DNA of 64,000 nt from Acanthaster planci (taxonomy: Eukaryota; Echinodermata; Asteroidea; Valvatida; Acanthasteridae): positions 675,224 to 739,223 of the forward strand of contig NW_019091456.1 of the NCBI RefSeq assembly GCF_001949145.1. Direction: 5' to 3'. A model generated the notes under the pieces. The model was not told the DNA's origin and did not search any database. It was given only the letters and a program-made list of their open reading frames with translations. The position numbers and the translations under genes are program-made. Position 1 is the first letter of the stretch, and each line of letters begins with the position of its first letter. Shown here piece after piece: positions 23,756 to 36,500 of this stretch.

Positions 23756-26700
23756 TAACCTTGTAACCGATGATTGTCACGATTGCTCCATGTATCCATG
23801 ATGCATCAAGGGTATGGTGCATAGAATTGGCATGATCGGGTAATGCTGACTGTCTTAATTTGGGGTCACGTAGAACATGGTGTAATTAGTAGGCATCGCT
23901 ATCTATCCATCGAAACTATGTATAAAGCATGTTGAGTAATGGCCAACAGAGGATGACATGATGTAGACAACGGTAGAAATTGATGAGAGTTAGGGCATAC
24001 ACACTGTCATGACTGTCGCGGTTGGCATGATGTCACTTTTTACATGTTTTAACACACATCAAAGGGGCAAATTTACCCTTCATGCTATGTACACAATGTT
24101 CCCAGAAGTCCAACCATGAGAATTCTGGCAACGTAGTGGCTATTGTTATGCGACTTTCGACATGTTACACAGGTTTCTGTATACTTTCTTGCACCAGTCG
24201 GCTGCATTGAAAACAGGAACCCAGACCAGCCTACAACAAATGCATCTTGTACTTTTTATTTTAAAAAGGAAAAGAAAAACCTGTATAGGAAGTAAACATG
24301 CACTCTGATTAATAATATGAAGAAAATGTAAAAGGAAAAAAATTAAAGGGAAAACTTCCATTGGGAGTGAGGCTTGAACCCAGCACATGTACGTTACACA
24401 GCAGCATACATGTACATACTGACTGACTGACTGAGCGTGCTGTCACAGTGCCTCGACTGAGATAGAATATTAAAACGTTATATAAATTACCAATGATATT
24501 TGTGTACTACTGTAACTATAGAATTTTGAAGTCTCGTGACGGTTACCATAACGATAGCCACTTTGTTTTGACAAAGTATCCTTAGACCTCCTAAATCTGT
24601 AAAGTCCTATTTTTACACAGTCACCTTTTAGTTAACATTCATTGAACGGCCAGTAGCTACTTTGTACTGTTTTAAAAAGTCTTGCAAAAGACCCAATAAT
24701 GCTGGACATGTTGGCAATTAATCCTGCAAATAAACGGTCAGTTTAACAGCATATTTACAAGTTACATGTACTAGATTTGATTCATGAGTCCCAAAAATTC
24801 TTCATGTCAACAGTTCGCCATCTATTGTCTAGCATGTACTTTTAATATCACGTAATGTCATTAAATTTTGTTGATTCAGTGAAGCACTACAGGGGTACAG
24901 ATAGGGCCCCTTTCTTATTTTTGAAGTTGCAAAATGTTGATTTGTTTTTTCTTGTCAGTTGAGTGAATATGATTAAACAGTAATGGTGGATCCATTTAAA
25001 GGTTTCATTTTTCTTCTCAGAAGAGAGCTGGATTAACTGGGTTGTCATTGGATTGCCCATGTTCATGAATAAACATAATGGTGGGGATGAGGAAACACAT
25101 GTATGCCAGTGTGCCTGGTCACCACAGGAAGGGTGCGGGTATGGGGATGGAGGTTTTCACTAATGGTAGTGGTTGGAGGTTACATAATTAACATGGAATG
25201 TGGGATTCAATATGGGGACTAAATTAGGCCCCCAATTCCAAGGAGGGTTTGTTGTGGCACATTTAGGCCTTATTTTGTTTATTTTTACAAGTTATTTGTT
25301 CCTTATTATTTATTAATTTTTGAGGGGAATTTAGAGGCAGGGCGGATGTGGGTGGTTAATGTGGGTGGTTAATACAGAGTCATGGGTCATATGGGAGAGG
25401 GTGGATATATTCATGATAGGATATGGGGTGTTATTTTTAGTGTGGGGGAATGTAGCTAGTGAAGACAGGACACAAGTAGACAAGCAAGGGAAGCTATAAG
25501 GGACTTCATTTGTTACGTAAGAATGTTACCTGTAAATGTTGACAGACTGAGGAAATGTTAAAAAGATAAAAATACCAATTTTTTTTTCATTAAAACTTGT
25601 TTCTCCATTTCGAATAAAAATTATTCATATGAACTGGAAAAGACTACTGGAAAGGTATTAAGTGTGAAGTTGTTTACATTTTTAAATAAAAGATACTCAT
25701 ACGCATATGTTCTATTTTAAAGCCGAACACCAAGACTTTCCATTTCACTGAATATAAATATTGTGTAGCATGCCTTGGCCACTAGATTTCAAGGAGCGCC
25801 AGCTACGTGGATTTACATAGGCAGGAATTTCAACACACACATGTGATTGAACCCGCTGAAAGCTTCGTACTCCATGGCACAAAAAGATATACATGTAACT
25901 TTACCTTCTGACTTGCTTCAATGAAAGCCTGTGAGTTGTAAAAATAGAATTACCTTAATAAAATTTCAACTGCAAAGTAGTTTTCCGAAAATCTTGTTTC
26001 ACAACCTTAGGTGCTCAAAAGTAGGAGGATGGAGGGTATACTTTACCAACTAAAATGATACCCATCAGCCCCTGGGCCAGGGGCCTACACAAATGTACGT
26101 CATCAAGATTTTCTTTTCGTTGCAATGAGTGAGACTTCCATATACAGAGATCACTGATTTTCCTTAACCCTACTTGTACAGTAACTACCCCAAACCTGCC
26201 ATACTCCGACAGCAGGTTTTGTGAGGTTTTGACGGGTTTGGTACCGTACCTGATATTAAGAATTTTTTGGTGCACAGTGTGTCAAATAATGTCTGTGTAC
26301 GGGTGTATGGAACTCTTTCTGTGGAATGGAGTTGAGAATGTCCCCCCAAAAATTGAACATGTTAAAATGGGAAGAATTCCACAAGTGTTTTTTGGATGTT
26401 AAGAAATTTCGCCTCATAAAATATTTGTTTGATTTGACTCAGTTGACTTGCCATTTATCGCACATCAGAGATGTTACTTCACACAAATAATGGACCAACT
26501 GATGTTTTCTGATGATAGGCATTCAACATGTTCAACTTCTGTGACGTACATGAACAGTTGAACGCGATTAACACGAGCACGCTTGAGACGAGATCGTGCT
26601 TACTACGAGCATATTTCTTCAGTCCTGTTCAAAATGCACACATTCCTATTAGAGAAAATCTTAATCAATACAAGCTGTTCTTAGACAAGAACACAGACAA

Positions 26701-27383
26701 GACGAGCATTTTGTCTAACCCACAGTATCAAAAACTATTGTCCATGGCATTTCAATAACAAGTACAATTGAAAACCCATCTTCAAAAGCTTAATCCCAAT
26801 AAATCCTGATGGAGTGCGTCAGTCGTCTCTAATAATTCTAATCCGCTAGGCAATTTTGCAGTTTTACCACCGATCTTACTGTACCATACAGTACCAGTAC
26901 ATTGCCATAGTGTATAACAATGTCTGCTGGTGCATGACATCAGGCTTGGGCTCTATGAATGGGATAAGTGTCAACACGTATAACACGAGGTTTACCGTAA
27001 GACAAGGTTTTTTGGAGAGTCCCTTCAAGCTCGTATTAACCGTGTTCGAATGTACGTTACCCAAGTGCAACGCTGCATCTACAGTATCTTCCAACCCGAG
27101 AAATAAACATTTTCTCTTGCCTCATTATTGCAACATAATGAGCAAAAAGTAACATCCATGTACATACCTGTATGTATGTTTGTGTACCAAATCTTATGGG
27201 ATTTTGGAAAAATTAATTTAACCATTTCAGAGACTGTCTATTTAAAGAGCAACTCAAAGGAAAACATGTTTTCTCTCTCTCTGAAAAATCTTTACCTAAA
27301 AAAGACTTATACAGATTTCATGTTCAGTACATATATTGTATATTAGTATATTGAGGAACTCCCATATTTCATTCTTTTAACAG

Positions 27384-27538
27384 CAAGGTGCCTTGTTGAA
27401 AGGCGCGCACGACCAGCCATGTTTGACGAGAACAAGAAAGTCTGGGTGCCAGACGTCGCCGAGGGGTTCCAGCTCGGCCGCATTGAAGACATTGGTGCAG
27501 AGTCTATCACCGTGGCCCCCATCAACAAGCCTGGAAAG
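27384..27538 (+). CDS. MYO6: MYO6 exon 1 of the CDS, with 5' UTR (residues 1-40)
   Basis: Acceptor TTTTAACAG at 27383; ATG at 27419; donor AAG|GTAATT after 27538. It encodes the N-terminal SH3-like start, [20 protein letters not shown]. The frame is open upstream to the acceptor, but position and sequence match the vertebrate start ([21 protein letters not shown]), so bases 27384-27418 are taken as UTR. Confidence 0.92.
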
Positions 27539-30500
27539 GTAATTTCTAAATCTTCAACAAAACTAAATAAGCAGTTTTAATTCTGACCCTCCTGGATCCT
27601 TCAGAATCCATCAGGCTTTGAAAGATTCTTGAAGATTTGATACATGTAGGAAGGGAGAACTCGGCCACTGCTGCTAACAAGAGGCTGGATTCCTCCCCTC
27701 CACTCCATGCCATTTGGCCCTTTTATACACAGTGGTGGGTTCTGGAGAATTTTGAGAAGGCCCCCAACAAGAATACTTGTGTACAGTGTAGCTAGGGTTA
27801 ATGCTGGGCATCTTTTCTTTTTATTCTATAGCTTACATGTATGTCAAGGGGTTTATGTTTTTCCCTGAATTAGTCAATAACACTCTTATTATCCAAGCAA
27901 CCTCATGCAACCATTCAGTTTCCCCACAGTACTACATATCGTCTGTCACTTGACTGGTTTTGACTCTTCAGAATTTTATTCTGCATTGGACTGCCAAATG
28001 ATGTGAAAAAAAGAAAGATAGAAATGTGGCAAGATTATTTAAGGTCTTGTCGGAGTCTTGTGTTTGGAGTCACAAAGATGCGCGAGTAGTGAAAATGACA
28101 TTGCCGTAGCCCCGGGCGTCCCTTTATGCTGCCTTACCTTGAGTATCCCTAACCTTTACCATTCTATCAAGAAGTCAGTGCTTGTCTCCACGCACAGGTA
28201 CTGTACCTGTAACACACCCTTATCAATCCACCATGGGCATGGCCAGGTTTTGTTCCTAGGGTAAGGGGACACAAACCACTGGCAAAATCAAACACCATTA
28301 AGGGAGGGTTAGGGTTAACCCTAACCCCTCCTCAATCCTTCACCTGTTGGAGGACTGAAGAGTGTCAGGGTTAAAGATGGATGGGGTCAGCTCCGAGACG
28401 CTTTCAAGTGTGATTTGCATCCCCTTCTCTTTGTCTTTTGGGGTAGAGGAGGGATAGAGGAAGAGGACCTTGTCTTCCCCCCCGACCCTTGGCGCCTGTG
28501 CTCCCCACCCAAAGGAGCTCAGAATTTTAGGAGACTCCAGGAGGCTCTTTGCTATTTTATGCCGAGGGAATTGGATTCAATCCATATGTGTGTATCTTTG
28601 TTCTCCCCCTCGTCTTCTGCATTCAGCCTGTGGTTGCACCGTACGCTCGTGTTTTCCCCGCAGAAGAGGATGAACAGAAGACGGTCGATGATAACTGTAA
28701 GTGCCAGTCTATTTGCCATATGCCACAATGCATCCATACCAGATACCAGTCTGTGTATGGTCGCTTGCACAAGTACGGTACCCGTCCTCTGCTTGTCAAT
28801 CCGTTAGCCACAGCTGTCTCATCGCAGGTTTGATTGATAGCTTAACAAATGGTTTTGCTTAGTACACAGCTTCTGTGTAGGTACATGTATGTGCATGGTT
28901 GTCATGGAGATCTCTGCACAATGTACATGTACCATACGGTTCACTAGTCTTACCCCCCTTACAAGGCATTGGAAGTGCACCACTTCCTATGAACAATTGA
29001 TTGAACATGTAACTGATCAACTGACGGCAAGTATGTATCAGCAAAACATTTTCATTTTCTGTCAAAATATCCTTTCATAAACGTAAAAGTATGCTAATAA
29101 CATGCCCAACATGGTTGATATGAGCACTACTACACGTAGTGAAATATAAACCGCATTGCAAATTTCAGGTGTTCCTAAATTGGTTTATATTAGTGCACTG
29201 ATGTTGCCAAACAATCGTGGACGTTACACAAAACAATTAATGCTTGTCCATGATTCCCGATACGTCCGTGGTTGTCAAACGTGTACAAAATATATTAGAG
29301 GCCTTCCAAAAAAAAGTGAAAGTATGAACAAAAGAGGATAATAGGAACATCCACGATTGCCAAAAAACATATTAGTCGGTGTCTGTGCCGTGTGAATATG
29401 CATACATGTACATGTAAAGTACGTCATTTTCATCGTTTGCATTTGATGTTTTTTGGACATGTAATGTACACGTACATGTATGTACTCAAAGGGTTGAGAT
29501 TTCTAAGCTTTTCAGCTGATTTCAGCTTTTGTTGTTTTGGATTTCAGCTTTTTTTCCTCACTGGCTGTGTACAAAAGTATAGGAGATTTGCACAGTTCAG
29601 CTTCTTTTGGAGCTGTTTTCAGCTATATTTATCGTAGGTCAACCTCATCCCTGTACTTAGCTACATGTCGTTCACAGGCCATCAGAAGAAGAGGCTTATT
29701 TGACAAGGGATGCTTGTAAATAGTATGTCAGTATGCACAACACATTCTTACATTGTACATTATGCCGGTATGTACATATATGCGTATGTAGACATGAAGT
29801 ACGGTAGCCTTACATGCACCGTACTGTACGTGTACAGTGTCTTTCTGTGTACATGTATGTTTGGTGCATTTTTCCCACAGAAATTCAAACACATACATGT
29901 ACATGATGTCTTCCTATCTGCTGTTGGTTTGGCTGTTTTACATTCTTGAGACACAAAAATGAAAACCACTAAATAAATATTTAGGTTCCTCTAAATTTTA
30001 GGCTTGGCATTCTAGGTATTTAATCAAACCGTTTTGGAAAGGCATTTGAGCCAGGAAGAAAGTTTATCTTCTTGTAGATGCTCACTTGGTAGGTTTTGCA
30101 TCATACATGTAGCTATCACAGGGAGCTAATTATTCATGCAAATTGCATGCTCTATGAAAATGAGCCCGTACATGTACCTTACGTACCGGTACATTCAAAT
30201 TAATGCAAAAGAACTGTAAACCGTACATATACTGACAAGACCTGTGTGAAAAAATACAGTATGGTGAATTGTGTCAGTTTTTATTCCAGAAGCATAAAAA
30301 CTGGGTTTCCAGTTTCCATGTTGATCCACATAGCTTGGTACATGTCACATTTGTTGTACACTGTACTCGTAGACCGTTCAAGAAGCGTGTGCCGGGCATG
30401 CACTGTCGTACGCGTGTACTGTACGTCAGTCCAGTGTCTGTGCATGTATTTTAATAATTGTTAATACATTTGCTTCAAGTTCGGCCTCTCTTGCAACAAT

Positions 30501-33500
30501 ACGTTTAAATTTAAATTGCAAATGTAAATGGCTGTATTTATGGTACTAGGATATGTATTTCCACAGCTGGTAACGGTGTCCTCTTCCCATTTACATTGCA
30601 TCTAATAGTATGCTGCAAAAAATCATGAATACGCTTACTTTGGTGCAAAATCTTCTCCGGTACATTTTTTTGTCCATTGATTCTGCCTACTGTCATCGTG
30701 TCAAGGAAGTGGAAATAAGAAATAGAAACAGTCAGTAAAAATTTTAAATGGAATGTTTCAAAACACCTGCAGGCCTTTGTTGGCCATTTACGCGTAGTTT
30801 TGAACATTGATGGGCATTTCCTTGCTACATTATTTCAAGGCTTTCAGAGGTTTGACTGCCGAAAGAATCGTGATATTCCTGAGCAGTGCCGAGTGATATT
30901 CAAAAGTAGTGTTCGCAGCACTCAAGCATAAAAGTGTACCAGGCATGTAGCATATATTGCTTACATGTACATGTACAAAATGGGTCACCACTTGTCTGTC
31001 TTGTTGATTTCATGGAGGACCCATTTGTGACAGCTCGTCATTGATCAAACCTACGTACAGCAATGCAGAAAATGTTACAAGTTACAATTCCCAGTTGGTT
31101 CATAAAAGCTCATTACTTATGGTATTTCAACAACAGTCTCAGTTGAAAATGAAGATATTAACTGAAGCAAAAGCAAATCTCTAAAAAATACTAAACCCAA
31201 AGGGGAATTCCGTTATTTGCATTAATGTTAGAGAAATTAATATTCACACAAAATGTACAGTATTCACCTTTTCCCTGATGCATTTATATGCATACATGTA
31301 TACATTTCAGCAACACCCCTACCCTGCCCTCCTTCCTCCGTGTTACTCTGCCCCACCCCTTATCTGTATGGATTACTGAGGAGGGTAATTAATTTTTTAT
31401 CGTGGATTTCGAACCTTCTCTCCGGATATTGAAAGGCATTGCTATTTATAACTTGTGCGATGTACTGTACGACGGTGACTTATTTGCCGCACAGAACTCG
31501 ACTGCTGGGTGTCTGATTACTATAGCAACGAGGAAAATTTATGCATTGCATAACGTACTTAGCATATGAAAGGATGTTATGCCACATTTGGGGAGCATAG
31601 AGAGAGGAATTTTATCTACATTGTATATGTACAGTGTACATGTAATTCATATGCAAATGTACATGCTCAGAACTTATGTTTGTGAATGTAATTTCAAAGG
31701 TTAAAGAAACATGCATTTTTTTGAAAAGTACCTGATCTAATTCTCCTTACAAGTACCTGATCTAATTCTCCTTACAAGTACCTGATCTAATTCTCCTTAC
31801 AAGTACCTGATCTAATTCTCCTTACATACACTAACTAGTACAGCAGTGATCTCAAGTACATAACCCAGTTCATGTATGTTGATTTTTAAATTTGAAGCTG
31901 ACTTGATGGAAAAATTGTGTGGCAGTAAAATGGTTGCCGGAGTGATGAATCGAGTCAGGTGACTTGAAGCCACTTCTCTGAGCTTGGAAAAAAAAAACAA
32001 TAGGACTGATCCAGACAATTTGTACAGTTGGAAAATGATACAAGTTCTTCCCGCTCAAAAATAAATTTAAAAAATGACACACTTCAACTGCATAAGTTTT
32101 TGGAGCCTTTTTTTTAAGAGAACTCCATACAGTATGCCGTGTGTTTCCTGGGCAGAAGCTCATTATTAATCACACAGACATGTGAACTCATGTTTACCGT
32201 TCAATGATTTTTGCAAGCTCTGTCATCATAAATACACGCAAGTGTTCACGTACTGTTGATATTTCCAGTGCATGGTTTTTCTTTCCCAAAACAGTGATTT
32301 GATTTAATTTGATTGGGAAAAATTGCTGTTACAAATTAAAGTCCGCATGTGCGTTTGGCTTGAAGTTTCTTCCTGTCCACAGTAGTGAGGCAAAGTACGT
32401 ATCTTCAGTAGATTCTCTTGACTACATAAAGTGTGTATTTTTTCTTGTTTTCCTCGTAGGTGCGTTGATGTACTTGAACGAGGCAACACTCTTGAACAAT
32501 CTCAGGCTGCGTTACAAGATCGGCAAGATTTATGTGAGTACGCTCAGCCAGCAGGTTATCGTTTAGGGAAAAAAAAAACAAATCTGTTCATTTGTCCAAG
32601 GACAGCCTTGTCATGAAGGCAATATGCCCATGCCGTCTGGATGTAAATTATGCTCTAGGCTGGCCATATGGGAGTGTTGTTGCATGAAAGCTTGAAATAG
32701 ACATGTAAATGAACATGCGTTTCATCTCCAGTGAGAAAAAGAAGCAAAATATATTGGAATACTTGCAGTAGTTCACGAGACATTTTTTTTTTGTGTGATC
32801 ATGACGGATAAGTCACCTTCAAATAGCAGTTTAAAGTAAAACTGATACAAAGTCTGTAGAATTTGAATGTGTCTCATGTAAACAGGTGTTTCAACCTCTG
32901 AGTGGCAAAAGGGCATGACAGAAAAACTTGCAAAGTAATGTCTGATCTCTACAGAATAAGTAATTCAGGAATTATGGGATTTTTTCCCTTTTTGTACCAG
33001 TGGAAAGAAGTGGATTTTGGTGTTGTTTCTTCAATGTTGCCCCTTGCTAACAACACTCCCATAATGTAGATAGGGAAGTTGAACTTCACTTAGGCCAGCT
33101 TCCACAGTCACCCTGCACAGAGGGGCAGGTAGTGAAGATGTTAAGCTATTAAGCCTGGATAGGATGTTGACCTCTGAGATGCTTGAACTATTTTGGTGTG
33201 TTAGCAAGTGCTGCAGCAATATGGCACAATCTTGTGCATGCGTGTGTTTCCTTCTTGGACTAGAAAACGGGGTCCAGTTTATCAATGAAGCGATCGACTC
33301 GATGTGTACAGAAGAGGCCTCTTGTAAAGGTTGTAATGAAGTCGTGGGGGTGGGAAATTTCTTTTTTGGTTGGGAACTGTCCATTTATGGAATCGCAGCT
33401 TTCTTGCATGACCGCAGAGAGACACGCACATCAAATGTGTAATGTGCCAGATATATACACTGTACACCACCTTGATTGTCTGAAAGTTTTTTGGATTCCT

Positions 33501-36500
33501 TTCTTGAGCGTCCAAGCTGTAACAATCAACCCATCCACCAGCCTGCCCCACCCATCCACTTACCCTTGTAGCCCACCCCCTCCTAGCTCACTATCCAGTT
33601 CCCCCAAGCAAACAACTTGTTGGGTCCTACCATGGGAGGAAGGGGGGGAGGGCTCGATGGGATCATGTCCCACTGCACCGCCATAGGAAAGGGCACACTT
33701 ACCTGTGTGCAAATCATGATTCTTTTGCTGTGATGTGGTTCGTGAGTTTTTGTACACTTTCTTGGTAGATGCGTGAACATTGTATGATGTGGCACATGTA
33801 CAGAAATACCGGTAATTGTACAGTCCCATGACTTAGGTGTGCCTTCTGTGCAATAACTTTATACCGACTGAAGTGTTAAAAAAAGCCATGGACCATATCA
33901 CAGGAGGCTGGGCTGTCTACGCGCGTACATGTGCATACTTTCCGTTACTGCTGTTATTCTTGGACGCTGTTCACCAAATTCAGTGAGAAAATAATCTGGT
34001 CATTAAAAACAATCTGGACAGCAGACTGTCTGTTGGCTATGTGAGGTCATGGTCTGTCATGTAACCATTCCACAAACAATATCTGGTCTGTCAAGATTTT
34101 GTGAACGGTGGGAGTGGTTCACATGGAGACCGTTTTCCTCCACACATTCCAGTGGAGGGATTAGGAACCAGTGCATAGATTCACTCATGCTGCTGGGGAA
34201 AAAACCAGTGAGCTATACGGATATGGATTTTTTTACACTGAGACCCATGGTCGGTGGTTGGGTGGTGCCTGCGTGAGTGTGTCTTTTGTTAATCACTTTT
34301 CACAACACTGTACTCACAGTGGACATTGTCTGTACGTGGACCTCCATCCTTCACATTTGTTGTCGACCTGTTTTTGAGCCGTTGGGCAAACATCTGGCAT
34401 TATGTGCTTTTGTTGCAGGAACACACAGTTCAAGTGGCAAGCATATCACAATGTCGTATCTGAACACCAACGTATGTTGTCTGGCACCCTATTTAGTTTA
34501 TGCCTGGTCTGAAATAAAATTGGGTTTTGCTTCGACGTATTTCTTTTTTGTGCACGTGTATGTCCCAGAGTCACTAATGTTTTTGTTTGCACGACGTTCA
34601 CCAATGGATTTGAAACGTGTATGTAGATATGTTTTGCGTACTAATTTCTTTTAGCAATTTTCGTTCAGTTGATTAAAAGGGTCCATGCATTAATATTTTG
34701 TGAGACTACTTTTTTATCTGACCTCACTGTGTGAAACCTCAAACTTTTGGCAGCCTTTGGTGTTATGAGTAATGATAAGCCCACATTCTGGAAACATTTC
34801 AAATTCTCAGCTGTTCCTAACAACTGAGGGCGGGCGCTGTTGCTGCGACGAATATGCGTGTCCCCCCAAAAAACTATTGAAACTTAAATGAAGACTTTTT
34901 TGAGTTGCCGTAAGTCACAGAAACCGATATTCTCTTTGGACAAATTCTTCAATCCTCCAAGGCATGATTTTGTGCTTGACTGTTGCTAGGTGCACACAGC
35001 AGTACTTAGTCTACTGTTACATGTAGATGTACAATGGTCGTCTATATGCACTCTAATACATGTACATGTGATATGTGTGGACCATTTTGACTGTTACATA
35101 TTTGCGAGTGTGATTTAAATTTTCCTCAAATCATTCCTTAATATAATTCTTTGAATTGAGAAAAAAATTACTGCAATCTTCAAGCAGCATGGTTTGATGC
35201 CTTTTTCTGGAACAGCGGAAGTGGGCAACATTCAGCAACAGACAATGTTTGGTATTGGGTATTTTGTTTGTTTATTTATGGGAATGCTTCTCCTGTCTTG
35301 ATCTCATGTTGGATAAAAAAAAGGGGGGAGGGAAATACATTTTTTTTCCCGGCTTATTATAAGAAGTATGCGTACATGTACTTGTGAATTTGCCTTGCCT
35401 GTTTTATGCGTTAATTTCTTTATAATTGTTTGTGGCAACCATTCAACTGTTCTGTTTCCCAAATACCCGAGCGGGTTCGCCGCACATGTACCCTGCCACA
35501 TAATTGGTACATCCCATGTTGCCAGGGAGGAATGCTAATACCATGGTTACGTTATCCCTTCTTTTGCGTATTTGATTTGGTATTTGCCGCATGCCCATTG
35601 CCTGGTAGCATGATTAACAGATTGATTAATTTGATTAGGTAACAGTCTGTCAGTCAACTGAGTGATCATGAGGAATGTCCATTCTACGGCAGTACATGTA
35701 TGTACATGGACAGTACTTTCTGATTACACGTACATTGAAGACTGTAATGTACATTGCAAATGAAATGAGTAGAGTTTACATATTGATCATTATAATTTAT
35801 AACAATACCCGCAGCTATTTCTATTACCATTTCCTCTTACTACCATTAACTGTAACATCCCTTGAAGTCTCTTTTGGCCAAGATGAAGTCTTAATTTACA
35901 TGTTAAATGAGAAAGGATTTTGTTCAATTGATGCCAGTGGGCCAGTTCAGTATTTCAAAAAGCCAAGGTCTTTCGGGAACAGTGTGCACTCGTTAGTCAG
36001 CATATGGCTGTGCTGATAGGAGAGGTTATTGTGCGCTCACGTGGCTGCTCTCTGAATAGCCTTGCACCGGGCATGCCCAGTTGGAATACTGAACTGGCCC
36101 ATTGGAATGGTTTAGCTGTTGGTGTCTTGCGCAAGAATGGTCTGAAACATGTCAACAGCTTCAGGTCTATAGTAGTTCCGCACATCCTCCCTGTGTTTTT
36201 TTCCTCCAGTTTAAATCAGGAAGTGACCACAATTCCTCCCAAAGTCTCTCTCTTCCCCAGATTTGTCTGTCCGTCATTTTTCACAGTCAACCAAAACTTC
36301 TACATTAAGCATTGGCTCAGTCATACACACGCGTGCAGGTTACTAATTCATTAATTTATTGTAATTTTTAGAATAATTCATGAATTGTATGATCACTTTT
36401 GGACAGACCTACGTGGCCAACATTCTGATTGCGGTCAACCCCTACAAAGAGCTGAAGAACCTGTACGGCAATGAAAAGATCAGGAACTACAACGGGAAGT

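Larger units (their letters stand above)
22023..27383. other. Intergenic region between the FANCA and MYO6 5' ends
   Basis: About 5.4 kb separating two divergently transcribed genes. It must contain both promoters, since MYO6 begins here with an acceptor-bounded exon and so has an untranslated exon upstream. I could not locate a TATA box, initiator or CpG island with confidence. Contents seen: a family D MITE (22249-22366), a strong hairpin (23652-23755), and a CTGA microsatellite near 24418. Open frames at 22769-23041 and 26528-26758 show no recognisable product. Confidence 0.7.

Noticed and set aside
26528-26758. Possible small gene upstream of MYO6
   Set aside because: A 76-codon frame with no known motif and no supporting promoter or conservation evidence; could be chance.
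28304-28330. Telomere-like GGGTTAGGGTTAACCCTAACCC as an interstitial telomere or chromosome-fusion mark
   Set aside because: Only two or three units, and it coincides with the end of a TTAA-bounded micro-MITE found elsewhere without extra TTAGGG.
33031-33686. Overlapping open frames of 117 and 133 codons in MYO6 intron 3
   Set aside because: On opposite strands, low complexity, with no homology recognised and no flanking splice sites that fit.
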